The notes under the pieces were generated by a model, which was not told the origin of the DNA, made no database searches, and saw only the letters and a list, made by a program, of their open reading frames with translations. Position numbers and translations under genes: made by a program. From Rhodothermia bacterium (GTDB taxonomy: Bacteria; Bacteroidota; Rhodothermia; Rhodothermales; UBA2364), in assembly GCA_017303715.1 (NCBI GenBank), contig JAFLBZ010000030.1:1-56333 (forward strand): a stretch of 56,333 bases of DNA, in the 5' to 3' direction. This document shows positions 30,892 through 40,821 of the stretch, piece by piece (position 1 is the stretch's first letter; every line of letters starts with the position of its first letter).

Positions 30892-33837
30892 TTAGAAGCC
30901 CAAGCTAAGGGTTGCATAAAATTGGCGTGGCGTTTGGAGGGTTAGGAAGTCTTGTCCACGACCCAAACTACGGGCGCCCGTTCCGTTGATTTCGACATCA
31001 GCGCCTTTAAATTTCGAGTTATAGAGGCTCCATAGGTTCCGTCCGGCTACCGAAAGCGTGGCTCCTTTAAGCACTTTATTTGCTGTTGACTTGGAAAGCA
31101 GTTGGCCAATGTTATAGCTCACACTCACTTCGCGAATCTTGAAGTAATCTGCGGGTTGGATGTAGTTCGAGATCACCGTGTGTTCCATATAAACCAATTT
31201 CTCGGCAACAGCTTTGTACTCGTTGGAGCCTACGGCCAAGGCAGTGATGCCCGGAATCGTCACCAAACCCAACTGTGCACGGAGTTCGTTATAGGCTTTA
31301 TTGTTGCCATAAACAGGGTTGCTGTGGAATTGTTGGGTTCCGTTAAATACGCTATGTCCAAGCGCCCAATCGGTAAGAACATACACATTCACACGCTTGA
31401 AGAGGTTTAGGTTTGCCGTAAACGAGCCGTTGTAGAGCGGAGTTGGGCGGCCGACATATACCCGTTCTTGTACACCCTTTGCATCCGTCTGGAATTTAGG
31501 GCTAAGGTATTTACCATTGGCATCAAAGTTTGCACCGATCACGACTGGCAAAAAGAAAGCACTACGGGTGAGACCAGCTTTGATGACGTTACGGCTAAAG
31601 CCATCATAAATTGGTTGTGAGTCGCCGATGTCCTTTACTTCGTTATCGTTGTAGTTCCAGATCATTGTCAGGTCTAAGACGGCATTTTGCGTTTTTAGCG
31701 GTGTACCATAGATTTTGGACTCAACACCCCATCCATTCAGTTTACCAACGTTGAAGGGAACCGTAGAAGCGGTTTGCCCAGTAGAAGGTGCATTGGGTTT
31801 GCCTATGATGGCATTCGTTGCAAAGTTATAAAAACCTGTTACTTCTAAGCCGAGACGGCTACCTAAAAACTCTGCATCTAATCCCGCTTCAATTTCTTGA
31901 AGGCTTTCTGGTTTGATGCCTGCATTACCAATCAAAGCCAATACACCCGCGCCGCCATATCCAGAGTTCACAGCTGTCCAAAGGCGATCATATCCATCTA
32001 ACGAGCCGGGCAATACTCCGGAAGCGCCATAGGCTGTGCGGATTTTTAATAAATTCACAAAAGAAGGCAGGATGCCAAGGCGCTCAAAGTTTACCGAAAC
32101 CCCTGCTTGCGGATAGACCGCGTTGGGGGCATCGCGCCCTACGGAGCTTGCAAAGTCCATCCGTGCACCACCATAGACCAAGATGGCATCTTTGAACGTA
32201 AGTTCTTGACGAGCAAAAACCCCAGCCTCGCGGCTATCACCAAAACCTTCGTTCCCCCCAATAAAATCGGCTCCAGCGCCCACATTGGTGGTCAACTCGG
32301 TGGCAAAATTTTGCTTGGTGATAAAGAAGTTTGACGTGGTACTGGCAAAAGCCGTAAGCCCCACACTTGTATTGGACTTAATGTTGCTAAAAGCGGTGCT
32401 GTACCGTGCGGTTGCATCATAGTTTAACAACTGATAGCGCCGCATGGCCACGTTGCGCTCCCCTTTGGTTCTACCGGAATAGCGGAAGTTTGCAGGGAAA
32501 GTTTGGTCGTCGCGTTGGTCAAAGCCATCAAAGCCCATGGTAGCCTTCAAGGAAAGTCCTTGGAAAGGATTAAAATCTAAGCCGACGGATCCAATAAAGC
32601 GGTTTACCTCGGATTGTGTTTGGATATTCTCCACGGCCAAGCTATCTGTAAAGCGCCAATCACCACGCGCACCCGTTGTCAGGTTTGGCCCATAGAGCAA
32701 GGTATTTCCCAAATAGCCCAAAATGTTGTTATCGTTTTGTGGCAAATCGGCCTTGCTATTCGAGAAATTGGAAGAAACGCGAATGGTGAACTTATCGCTC
32801 GGATATGCCTCAAAGTTCGCACGGAAGCTCGTCCGATCGAGGCCATTGTTGCGAAGAATACCTTCTTCTTGGCGTTGGTCGAACGAGGTGAAATAGTTGA
32901 TCGCACCTGTGCTACCTGCTGCACTCAAGGTATGCTGCTGGATTGGCCCCTTGATGTACAGGGCATTGTGCCCTTTATAGGACATCGCCATGTCTTCGGT
33001 ATATTCTTTTTGGCGCTCGTTATATCCCGTAATCCCTTTGTATTCTACCCTCAAACCACCAGAGCCTTGTGCTTTTTTACCAGATTTGGTGGTAATGATT
33101 ACCACACCGTTTGCACCACTTGTTCCATAAAGCGCTCCACCAGCGGGGCCTTTAAGCACCTCGATATTCTGAATATCATCTGGGTTAAGGGTGACAAGGG
33201 TTCCCATAGACTGGCCACCAGTCCCGAAGGTGAGGCTCTGTACGTCCAAAATCCGTGCGCCATCCACAATAATTAAGGGTTGGCCGCCCCCAAAGAGGCC
33301 GCCACCCGAACGGATATCGAAGCGTAAGCCACCAGCCACGTTACCCGAAGAAGAAGCAACCGTCACACCAGAGACTTTTCCGGCCAACATTTGGTTCACG
33401 TTTGAGAAAGACTTGTCTTGGGTTAGCGTACCCACATCTACCTTAGAGGTGGCGACAGGCGCAATCGCTTTTGAGTTGGTAGCAGCCAAACCCGTCACTA
33501 CCACTTCATCCAAACCGGTTGGGTCTTCTTGAAGTGCAACATTTGCAACGACCTCGCCACCATTGCGCACAGTAACAGCACGCTTAAAGTTGCGGTAGCC
33601 CACAAAAGTAACCGAGAGGGTGTATTCGCCATCGGGCACGCGGGAGATTACAAAGCGGCCATCCCCATCGCTCGCTGCACCGAGACGAGAAGGTTCTAAG
33701 CGAACAGTGGCGCCCGGCAATGGAACACCCGAACCAGCATCGGTTATTTTACCAGCCACTTTTCCACTTTGGGCATATGCTACAAAGGGTGTGAGCAGGA
33801 AAACCAAACCGACCAGTTTTTTGAGAGGTTTAAACAT
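30892..33837 (-). CDS. SusC/RagA-family TonB-linked outer membrane transporter
   Basis: A 981-residue outer-membrane transporter. A signal peptide (about 1-23, ending AYAQ) is followed by a CarboxypepD_reg-like domain (about 26-100) with KVAGKITDAGSGVPLPGATV and GDGRFVISRVPDGEYTLSV. The plug (about 110-235) contains VVVTGLAATNSKAIAPVATS and ALYGTSGANGVVIITTKSGK, the latter close to the SusC signature. The barrel runs to a terminal aromatic residue (YATLSLGF). It would import a nutrient with the SusD partner downstream. The start at 33837 begins the signal peptide; an upstream ATG adds a polar stretch. Upstream lies a 680-base AT-rich gap that probably contains the promoter. Confidence 0.95.
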   Translation of the reverse strand: MFKPLKKLVGLVFLLTPFVAYAQSGKVAGKITDAGSGVPLPGATVRLEPSRLGAASDGDGRFVISRVPDGEYTLSVTFVGYRNFKRAVTVRNGGEVVANVALQEDPTGLDEVVVTGLAATNSKAIAPVATSKVDVGTLTQDKSFSNVNQMLAGKVSGVTVASSSGNVAGGLRFDIRSGGGLFGGGQPLIIVDGARILDVQSLTFGTGGQSMGTLVTLNPDDIQNIEVLKGPAGGALYGTSGANGVVIITTKSGKKAQGSGGLRVEYKGITGYNERQKEYTEDMAMSYKGHNALYIKGPIQQHTLSAAGSTGAINYFTSFDQRQEEGILRNNGLDRTSFRANFEAYPSDKFTIRVSSNFSNSKADLPQNDNNILGYLGNTLLYGPNLTTGARGDWRFTDSLAVENIQTQSEVNRFIGSVGLDFNPFQGLSLKATMGFDGFDQRDDQTFPANFRYSGRTKGERNVAMRRYQLLNYDATARYSTAFSNIKSNTSVGLTAFASTTSNFFITKQNFATELTTNVGAGADFIGGNEGFGDSREAGVFARQELTFKDAILVYGGARMDFASSVGRDAPNAVYPQAGVSVNFERLGILPSFVNLLKIRTAYGASGVLPGSLDGYDRLWTAVNSGYGGAGVLALIGNAGIKPESLQEIEAGLDAEFLGSRLGLEVTGFYNFATNAIIGKPNAPSTGQTASTVPFNVGKLNGWGVESKIYGTPLKTQNAVLDLTMIWNYNDNEVKDIGDSQPIYDGFSRNVIKAGLTRSAFFLPVVIGANFDANGKYLSPKFQTDAKGVQERVYVGRPTPLYNGSFTANLNLFKRVNVYVLTDWALGHSVFNGTQQFHSNPVYGNNKAYNELRAQLGLVTIPGITALAVGSNEYKAVAEKLVYMEHTVISNYIQPADYFKIREVSVSYNIGQLLSKSTANKVLKGATLSVAGRNLWSLYNSKFKGADVEINGTGARSLGRGQDFLTLQTPRQFYATLSLGF

Positions 33838-34518
33838 ATGATTTTGGTTTTGGTTGGTTGAGTGAGATCTCTGCAACCCCTATTAGACAAAAGCCGTCCT
33901 CTGGGGGGCAAAGACACTTGAGGAAAAGCATACCACGCAAAACCAACGTCCACTCCATGCTAAACAGTTCGTTATATATAACAATAGTTCTTATATAATA
34001 AGACACACAGACTCTTCCTTATAAAAACAGAAAAAGAGTACTGCGTATAAATGGCAGGATGTGGGGAAATCCCTGCGCATCACTTTTAGCACTTAATGAT
34101 AGACCAATGCCCGCGTGGATAGCCAATAATTAGGTTATAAGGTTAGGGATTTATACAACAAACTTTAGGTGGGAAGGTTTAGGCCTGTTGTACCTTAGGT
34201 AGGATAAAATCGGTGGTTGGGGTGGAAGGTAAAAAAAACGATTTTTATATACAAGGCACTTTTTAATCACCTTAAGAGATTTTTAAGAATATAAGAGGTG
34301 TTATGATATTGAATATTGCATTAAATTAGAATTAGAGTTTATTTTTAGTGTTTCTTTTTTGAACATCGCATCAAAACAGCGCCTGCTTTTTCCGACCAAT
34401 TTCTTTGCTCCGGTAGCCACCCTGATGGATGGTGGGCATTAGGTGGTGCTTGCTTCTATAACATCTGGACTTCTTTGCCAGCATCCCCTATATTGCAGAA
34501 AAAAGCCCCAAATAGAAC
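33838..34518. other. Large AT-rich divergent intergenic region
   Basis: This 681-base gap separates the SusC-like gene (minus strand) from the aminotransferase gene (plus strand). It has no supported gene, RNA or clear repeat. It must contain the promoters of both operons, but I cannot place them. No riboswitch-like conserved core was recognised. Confidence 0.5.
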
Positions 34519-35691
34519 ATGAAACCACTTGCACAACGTACCAATGCACTATTCCAAAGTGACATTCGCGCAGTAACAGCCCTTGTCAACCGCGTAAATG
34601 GTATCAACTTGGGACAAGGTATTTGTGATTTGCCCACACCAGAACCCATCAAAAAAGGCGCAGAGGCGGCTATCGAGGACAACAGAAGCATCTACACCTC
34701 ATATGCAGGCATCCCCGAATTAAGGTCTGCCATCACAGAAAAAGCACGTCGGTTTAACCTCATTCCGGTTCCATCGTCCGAGGATGTAATGGTAAGTGTA
34801 GGCTCTACAGGTGCGTTTGTTTCCACCATGTTTGCCCTTTTTGAACCCAGCGACGAGGTCATTTTGTTTGAGCCATTTTATGGGTATCATCGCAATTTAT
34901 TGAGTTTGACGGGCGTTGTGTCGAAAACTATTACCATGCGTGGCATCCACTGGACGATAGATTTTGACGAAGTACGCACGGCGATTTCGCCCAAAACCAA
35001 AGCTATTGTCATTAACACCCCTTCCAATCCGTGCGGCAAAGTCTGGACACGCGCCGAGTTATTAGAAGTCCAAGCCATTGCCGAGGCATACGATTTATAT
35101 GTCATCACCGATGAAATTTATGAATACATGACGTATGACGGACACGAGCATGTGTCTTTTGCGTCACTGCCTAACGCCTATGAACGCACGATCACGCTTT
35201 CTGGCTTCTCGAAAACCTATAACATGACCGGATGGCGGCTTGGCTATGCACTTGCCCCCGAGCCGCTTATCGAGAAGATGGGCCTACTCAACGATTTATT
35301 CTACATTTGTGCGCCAGCCCCTTTGCAATATGGGCTTGCAGAGGCGTTTATGATGCCCAATGATTATTTTGTGGACATGATGGCCGATTATACCCGAAAG
35401 CGACAACTCATGGGCGAGACCTTGGAGGCGATTGGTTTTGATGTTCCTTGGCCACAAGGAGCTTATTATATATTGGCCAATTTTGAAAATTTATCGCACA
35501 AAACCGCTGGATTTTCTAACGACAGAATTGCCTGCGAGACCTTGGTAAATCGCGCAAAAGTAGCCTCGGTGCCCGGAAATTCCTTTTTCAATCATCCAGA
35601 GGACGGGCAATTCTATTTGCGTTTTTGTTTTGCAAAAGAGTGGCCCGTCTTGGAAGAAGCCTGCGAGAACCTTATTCGGGCATTTGGATAA
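34519..35691 (+). CDS. Class I/II pyridoxal-phosphate aminotransferase
   Basis: A 390-residue cytoplasmic aminotransferase of the fold type I, aspartate-aminotransferase-like subgroup. Conserved features are GINLGQGICDLPTPEPI near residue 30, ITDEIYEYMTYDGHEH around 200, and the PLP lysine in TLSGFSKTYNMTGWRLGYA near 237, with the C-terminal FYLRFCFAKEWPVLEEA. This pattern occurs in kynurenine-, methionine- and aspartate-aminotransferase-like enzymes, so the substrate is not fixed by sequence. It is convergent with folE, the stops being three bases apart. The adjacent genes concern pterin synthesis, which gives no direct clue. Confidence 0.9.
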   Translation: MKPLAQRTNALFQSDIRAVTALVNRVNGINLGQGICDLPTPEPIKKGAEAAIEDNRSIYTSYAGIPELRSAITEKARRFNLIPVPSSEDVMVSVGSTGAFVSTMFALFEPSDEVILFEPFYGYHRNLLSLTGVVSKTITMRGIHWTIDFDEVRTAISPKTKAIVINTPSNPCGKVWTRAELLEVQAIAEAYDLYVITDEIYEYMTYDGHEHVSFASLPNAYERTITLSGFSKTYNMTGWRLGYALAPEPLIEKMGLLNDLFYICAPAPLQYGLAEAFMMPNDYFVDMMADYTRKRQLMGETLEAIGFDVPWPQGAYYILANFENLSHKTAGFSNDRIACETLVNRAKVASVPGNSFFNHPEDGQFYLRFCFAKEWPVLEEACENLIRAFG

Positions 35692-35694
35692 ACA

Positions 35695-36342
35695 CTACCG
35701 ATCGTTGGAGCGGATGAGTTTCATAAACTCGGCACGGGTTGCATCTTTCATAAACTCGCCACTGACCGCACTCGTAATGGTGGAAGAATCTTGCTTTTCC
35801 ACACCACGCACCATCATACACATATGGCGTGCTTCTATCACCACTGCGGCCCCCAATGGCTGCAAAACCTCTTGAATGGCATCCCTGATTTGCAGCGTCA
35901 TACGCTCTTGTACCTGTAAGCGCCTTGCAAAAACGTTGACCACACGCGGAATTTTGCTCAAACCCACGATATGACCATTGGGGATATAGGCCACGTGTGC
36001 TTTCCCAAAAAAGGGCAACATATGATGCTCGCACATAGAATAAAACTCAATATTCTTGACCAAAATCATCTCGCTGTAGCTCTCTGCAAAAAGTGCTGAA
36101 GTGAGAATGTGCTTGGGGTCTTGATGATAGCCCTGCGTCATAAATTGCATGGCTTTGGCAACCCTTTCCGGTGTTTTGAGCAAGCCCTCTCTCTCAGGAT
36201 TCTCGCCTAAGAATTGAAGATTTTGCCGAATATTCTGAGCAAGTTTGGCCGTTACTTCGGCGTTATAGGTATCGCTTCGTTGATAGCCATAAGCCATCGC
36301 TGGCGTTTCAAAATCATCTGGTTCTGAATAAAAATCGCACAT
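35695..36342 (-). CDS. folE: GTP cyclohydrolase I
   Basis: Converts GTP to 7,8-dihydroneopterin triphosphate, the first step of folate and other pterin pathways. The 215-residue protein has the zinc ligands C104, H107 (in [11 protein letters not shown]) and C175 (in [11 protein letters not shown]). It also has the active-site segments [20 protein letters not shown] and [16 protein letters not shown]. The N-terminal 35 residues are variable, as in the family. It is 36 bases downstream of the pyruvoyl-tetrahydropterin-synthase-like gene on the same strand, so the two are probably cotranscribed. Together they could lead to tetrahydrobiopterin-type pterins or to preQ0, depending on the second enzyme's specificity. 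Confidence 0.95.
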   Translation of the reverse strand: MCDFYSEPDDFETPAMAYGYQRSDTYNAEVTAKLAQNIRQNLQFLGENPEREGLLKTPERVAKAMQFMTQGYHQDPKHILTSALFAESYSEMILVKNIEFYSMCEHHMLPFFGKAHVAYIPNGHIVGLSKIPRVVNVFARRLQVQERMTLQIRDAIQEVLQPLGAAVVIEARHMCMMVRGVEKQDSSTITSAVSGEFMKDATRAEFMKLIRSNDR

Positions 36343-36378
36343 ATGATAAATTTGGGGTTAACATGCAAAAAACGGCGA

Positions 36379-36798
36379 TCAAGAGATCTCTCCAAAATAC
36401 TCGGCCATATTCCGTGGGGTCTCCCATAACCGGACAGCATACAACAATCCCGCTGGTAAAACCTGTACCAATTCGTTCCAAAAGGCAACGACCAAGTTTT
36501 CGGCAGAGGGGATAATCCCTTGAAGGAAATCCACATCTAAATTCAAGTTCCGATGGTCACATTTAGCAACAATACGTTCATGAAGAACGTGGCTCAATTT
36601 GCCTAAATCCATCAAGTATCCAGTATGAGGATCGGGCGAACCAGCCAATGTTACTTCTAAGACATAGTTGTGCCCATGCCAGTTCGGATGATTGCAATGG
36701 CCAAAAATTGCCTGGTTCCAAGCATCGTCAAACGCAGGATTGTGCAGGCGATGTGCAGCGTTAAAATGGACTTGGCGGGTAATGTAAACGCGGGGCAT
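36379..36798 (-). CDS. 6-pyruvoyl-tetrahydropterin synthase / QueD family enzyme, animal-like
   Basis: A 139-residue enzyme that acts on dihydroneopterin triphosphate. The zinc histidines are H16 (NAAHRL), H41 and H43 (NWHGHNY), and the catalytic cysteine is C35 (GHCNHPNWHGHNY). The spacing C-x5-HGH is that of animal PTPS, whereas bacterial QueD usually has a shorter C-x3-HGH loop. Further segments also resemble animal PTPS: GYLMDLGKLSHVL, CDHRNLNLDVDF, SAENLVVAFWNEL and LYAVRLWETPRN. It may therefore make 6-pyruvoyl-tetrahydropterin for a biopterin-like cofactor rather than 6-carboxytetrahydropterin for queuosine, but activity must be tested. It precedes folE in one operon. Confidence 0.88.
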   Translation of the reverse strand: MPRVYITRQVHFNAAHRLHNPAFDDAWNQAIFGHCNHPNWHGHNYVLEVTLAGSPDPHTGYLMDLGKLSHVLHERIVAKCDHRNLNLDVDFLQGIIPSAENLVVAFWNELVQVLPAGLLYAVRLWETPRNMAEYFGEIS

Positions 36799-37031
36799 GA
36801 AGAATTTGAGATCGTTTACTGTATATAAAAATTACATAAAAACATCTATTTGCACGCTTTTATCCTTTTTATCAGTAATAAACAAAAACGTTGATGTTTT
36901 TTTGCTATCAGCCTTCAACCAGCCATCATAATGATAAGTTTCTGGTAGCACCTGTGTAAGAATGGCATTATATTGTTGCAAACGTCAAATGGTCTTTATA
37001 GATCGGTTAATGGCAGCAAATGTAAAAATCT

Positions 37032-37376
37032 ATGGCAGTAAAGACTTTATTCCAGCGCATTATGGACGGGGAAATACCGGCTGAAATCGTCTATGAAGAC
37101 GAAATTTGTATTGCTTTTCGGGACATTGCGCCCAAAGCTCCTACGCATATTCTTGTTGTTCCGCGCAAGCCCATACCGCGTCTTGATGTCTTGACGCCAG
37201 AAGATGCACCCATTATCGGTCATCTGTTTTTGGCAGCCAAACAAATTGCAGCAAACGAGGGGTTGGTAAATGGCTATCGGACGGTTTTCAACTGCGGGGA
37301 AGATGCTGGACAAACGGTATTTCATCTTCACCTCCATTTAATGGGTGGGCGCTCTTTTGCATGGCCTCCCGGTTAA
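37032..37376 (+). CDS. hinT: HIT-family purine nucleoside phosphoramidase-type hydrolase
   Basis: A 114-residue histidine-triad protein of the Hint branch, which hydrolyses AMP-lysine and AMP-phosphoramidates. The active-site triad H98, H100, H102 appears in GQTVFHLHLHLMGGR, with the earlier conserved segments MDGEIPAEIVYEDE and APKAPTHILVVPRKP. The final WPPG is the usual Hint C-terminus. The ATG at 37032 gives the standard length. The next gene begins 33 bases later on the same strand and may be cotranscribed. Confidence 0.93.
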   Translation: MAVKTLFQRIMDGEIPAEIVYEDEICIAFRDIAPKAPTHILVVPRKPIPRLDVLTPEDAPIIGHLFLAAKQIAANEGLVNGYRTVFNCGEDAGQTVFHLHLHLMGGRSFAWPPG

Positions 37377-37409
37377 GTGGACTTTCATTCGTTAAAGGGT
37401 TAAGTTAAT

Positions 37410-38090
37410 ATGCGCAAAACTTTTGGATATTTGGCAGTGGTTTTTGTGATGGCCATTGTATTGTTTCGGGGCGCCTCGTCTTGTGAAAAACCAGACTCTA
37501 CCGCCAAAAAGGTTACTCCACCGAGAGCGCCAATCTCTCGGTTCTCGGTGTTCCGCGAGGAATTCGAGGACAACCACAACAAATGGAGTGTGCGGGAAGA
37601 AGAAGGCCGCACTTATGCGATCATTGATGGACACTATCGGATGAACAACCGTGCAGAAAAAACGTTTTACTGGTCTAATATTACCGTTCCGGGGCTTTCC
37701 GATAGCTTGAACTATGTTGTAGAAACCAAAATGATTAAACGATCGGGCATAAACAACAACAGCTACTCCCTTATTTGGGGCTTGGACGATGGAAAAAGTC
37801 GTTTTTATGCATTTGGTATTACGGGCGATGGGCAGTACCGCGTTTCTCGTTTCGAGAACAGAACATGGACAGACCTTATCCCGCTAAAAGACGCAAAAGC
37901 GATTCGCAAAAAAGACAACCAAGAAAATGTGTTGATGGTGCAGAAAAAAGGGTTTAAGCTGTATTTCTTCATAAACGACAAGCAAGTAGATACCCTGCCC
38001 GTATATCCACTTTTTGGTAGTGGGATTGGGTTTGGCCTTAATTCGCCGATGGAAATTGAAGCCGATTACATCCGCATAGAACGGCTTTAA
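37410..38090 (+). CDS. Exported protein with concanavalin-like beta-sandwich domain
   Basis: A 226-residue protein with an N-terminal hydrophobic segment (about 7-24). It may be a lipoprotein with C25 in GASSC, although the residue at -3 is atypical, or it may be released by signal peptidase I. The rest (about 45-226) looks like a single beta-sandwich of the concanavalin/LamG type: FREEFEDNHNKWSVREEEG, YSLIWGLDDGKSRFYAFGI, DGQYRVSRFENRTWTDLIP and NVLMVQKKGFKLYFFINDK. Such domains bind or contain glycans in other proteins. No catalytic residues are recognised. It lies 33 bases after hinT, with 165 bases to priA. Confidence 0.7.
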   Translation: MRKTFGYLAVVFVMAIVLFRGASSCEKPDSTAKKVTPPRAPISRFSVFREEFEDNHNKWSVREEEGRTYAIIDGHYRMNNRAEKTFYWSNITVPGLSDSLNYVVETKMIKRSGINNNSYSLIWGLDDGKSRFYAFGITGDGQYRVSRFENRTWTDLIPLKDAKAIRKKDNQENVLMVQKKGFKLYFFINDKQVDTLPVYPLFGSGIGFGLNSPMEIEADYIRIERL

Positions 38091-38255
38091 GCATAAGGTG
38101 AGTTTCGGGTTTATCAAACCACTGCCATGATAAAAGTCAAGTCTTACATAACTACCAAGATTGCAGTACAAAGAAACCAACAGATTCTAAACAATCTCAT
38201 ACTTTTAATAACAATAATATAACAACCAAAACCGACATTAAACATAACACCTCTT

Positions 38256-40751
38256 TTGAAAACGGCCCAAGTTGTCTTGCTTGGCTTTCCATTCTTGGAG
38301 CCATACACCTATGCCATACCAGATGACCTTCTGGTTGTATCGGGCATGGCAGTGGTTGTCCCATTAGGGAGCCGCCAAGTTACGGGCATTGTGGTAGAAG
38401 TTTCTGAAGTACCACAACTCCCCAAAGAACCTGCTAAAATTCGCCCCATTGCACAAGTTTTGGACGAAAGACCCGTTTGTGATGCTGCCATGCTCCGCCT
38501 GACCAAGTGGGTGGCGGATTATTATGTCTGCGGCTGGGGCGAGGTTATCCGTACAGCCCTACCCAATGGCATCGGGCGGGTGAGTCAACTCACCTATTTT
38601 GTCCGCGAAGGAAGCACGCCGGGCACTTCCGAGATGCAAAAAGCCGTCTATGCAGCACTAAAGGTGCAACCCGGCCAATCTTTTGTAGCATTAAGCCGTA
38701 CTCTTGGCTCGGAACTCCGCCCTTCCTTGCTCCGGCGTATGGAACAAACGGGCGTACTGCTCGCCGAACTCGAATTGGAAGCGGCCAAGGTGCGCATCAA
38801 AACCGAAAAACATCTTCGTTTTACCACTGGAACGCAACAAAATTTGCAAGAGATTTTGCCCGCCCTCAAAGGCGCAAAACAACGACAACTGCTCATCACC
38901 TTAGACGAATGGACGCGCAACCACCGCCCTGAACCAGCACAAAAGACCCTACTCACGGAAGCCAACGTGAGCACAGCAACGGCGAAATCCTTGATTGAAT
39001 CCGGCTTGATTGAAGTGGTGGAAAAGGAGGTAATCCGAACGCCCTATGGCGACGAACCGGACAATGGAACTACCGCACCACCGAGCCATGCCTTACATCA
39101 AGCACAAGCTTTGGCACTCGACGCCTTAGACAAAGCAATAGAAAAACAATCTTTTAGCCCATTCTTATTGCATGGTGTAACTGGCTCCGGAAAAACCGAA
39201 GTTTATATCTCCGCACTAAAAAAGGTACTTGATCGTGGGCAAACGGGCATGGTTTTAGTGCCCGAAATTGCCCTAACACCCCAAACCGTCCGCCGATTCA
39301 GGGCACATTTTGGAGACAGGGTAGCCGTTCTCCACTCCCGTATGAGCGATGGAGAACGCTATGATGCGTGGCGATTGCTGCGCGACGGGCGCTATCAGGT
39401 GGTAATTGGCCCACGTTCGGCGGTTTTTGCACCGCTTGAAAACATCGGACTGATTGTGGTGGATGAGGAACACGAGACGAGCTACAAACAATTTGATCCT
39501 GCTCCCCGTTATCATGCCCGCGACGTGGCCGTATATCGTGCCATGATCGAGCAAGCAACCGTGGTACTGGGTTCCGCCACGCCTTCTATCGAGAGTTTTG
39601 TCAATACCGAGCAAGGCAAATATACCTTGTTAACCATGCCTGTTCGGGTTCCCGTTGCCGGACATGCCGCCGCACCCTTGCCAGAGATTGAAACAATAGA
39701 CCTAAGTATTGAGCAAAAGAAAAAAACACTCTCTGGAACCATCTCGCCGCATTTAAAAGCCGCCATCCAATCGCGCCTCGACAAAAAAGAACAGGTTATT
39801 CTCCTCCAAAATCGGCGGGGATATGCGCCCGTACTGTCTTGCACCGACTGTGAGTGGACAGCTTATTGCCCATTGTGTGCCGTTACACTTACCTTACACA
39901 AAAATGACCATCGGCTCCGTTGCCACTATTGCGGATACCACGAACCTATCCCCTACCGTTGCCCCAAATGCCACTCACGATCCATAAAGGAAGTAGGTGT
40001 AGGAACCCAACGGGTGGAAGAAGAGCTACACCTCCTGTTCCCTAATGCCCGCATTTTGCGCATGGATCAGGATACAACTGGGAAAAAAGAAGCTCACGAG
40101 AAACTCCTTTCTGCATTTGGACGAGGCGAAGCCGATATTTTGCTTGGCACTCAAATGGTGGCAAAAGGGTTAGACTTTCCACACGTCACATTGGTAGGGG
40201 TGGTCAATGCAGATACAGGTTTACTTTTTCCTGACTTTCGTGCAGCAGAACAGACGTTCCAATTATTGGCACAAGTGGCGGGGCGTGCCGGACGTGGCGA
40301 CCTACGCGGCGAGGTGATCTTCCAAACCCGGAATCCGAGACATCCTGCCATTTTTTATGCCGAACGACACGATTTTCATGGTTTCATGGCCACGGAGTTG
40401 CCTGCACGGAGCAGTTTACGCTATCCACCCTATGGACGTTTGGTAGCGATTGAATTTGGTGGGCCTGATGAACAACAGACCCAGAAATTGGCCGAAGAAT
40501 GGACTTCGGTTCTTAATCAAGTATTTATGCAAAAAGAACTGCCACAAAACCGCTTCGAGGTAAATGGCCCCGTGCCTTCGATGATCCCCAAAATCAATCG
40601 CATTTTCCGATTCCGCACCCTTGTAAAGGTCTCCAAACGAATTCCGGCCATTACCTTACAAGAGGTTTTGCGCGAAACCCAAATCCGCTTTGGAGGCCCT
40701 AAAAATCACTACCGAGTTTCCATAGATGTGGATCCAATGGGGCTGATGTAA
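38256..40751 (+). CDS. priA: Primosomal protein N' (PriA helicase)
   Basis: An 831-residue replication-restart helicase that reloads the replication machinery at stalled forks. It has an N-terminal DNA-binding domain (about 1-100) and the DEAD/DEAH helicase core with Walker A GVTGSGKTEVYIS near 306-318 and the Walker B DEEH at 403-406 (VDEEHETSYKQF). A zinc-binding region with paired cysteines follows (CTDCEWTAYCPLC, RLRCHYCG, YRCPKCHS, about 529-575), then the C-terminal helicase lobe with GTQMVAKGLDFPHVTLVGVV and AQVAGRAGRGDLRGEVIFQT. The start at 38256 is TTG, as no in-frame ATG lies upstream close by. This fits the family N-terminus. Confidence 0.96.
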   Translation: MKTAQVVLLGFPFLEPYTYAIPDDLLVVSGMAVVVPLGSRQVTGIVVEVSEVPQLPKEPAKIRPIAQVLDERPVCDAAMLRLTKWVADYYVCGWGEVIRTALPNGIGRVSQLTYFVREGSTPGTSEMQKAVYAALKVQPGQSFVALSRTLGSELRPSLLRRMEQTGVLLAELELEAAKVRIKTEKHLRFTTGTQQNLQEILPALKGAKQRQLLITLDEWTRNHRPEPAQKTLLTEANVSTATAKSLIESGLIEVVEKEVIRTPYGDEPDNGTTAPPSHALHQAQALALDALDKAIEKQSFSPFLLHGVTGSGKTEVYISALKKVLDRGQTGMVLVPEIALTPQTVRRFRAHFGDRVAVLHSRMSDGERYDAWRLLRDGRYQVVIGPRSAVFAPLENIGLIVVDEEHETSYKQFDPAPRYHARDVAVYRAMIEQATVVLGSATPSIESFVNTEQGKYTLLTMPVRVPVAGHAAAPLPEIETIDLSIEQKKKTLSGTISPHLKAAIQSRLDKKEQVILLQNRRGYAPVLSCTDCEWTAYCPLCAVTLTLHKNDHRLRCHYCGYHEPIPYRCPKCHSRSIKEVGVGTQRVEEELHLLFPNARILRMDQDTTGKKEAHEKLLSAFGRGEADILLGTQMVAKGLDFPHVTLVGVVNADTGLLFPDFRAAEQTFQLLAQVAGRAGRGDLRGEVIFQTRNPRHPAIFYAERHDFHGFMATELPARSSLRYPPYGRLVAIEFGGPDEQQTQKLAEEWTSVLNQVFMQKELPQNRFEVNGPVPSMIPKINRIFRFRTLVKVSKRIPAITLQEVLRETQIRFGGPKNHYRVSIDVDPMGLM

Positions 40752-40821
40752 ATCACCAAACGTGGTTTCCCGCACCAAAAGTGCTCGTCAAAAGAATTCT
40801 TGCTTGGGTTTTCCCAACTTT

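Noticed and set aside
32614-33276. 220-residue plus-strand frame inside the SusC-like gene
   Set aside because: It is antisense to a well-supported transporter and has no domain signs.
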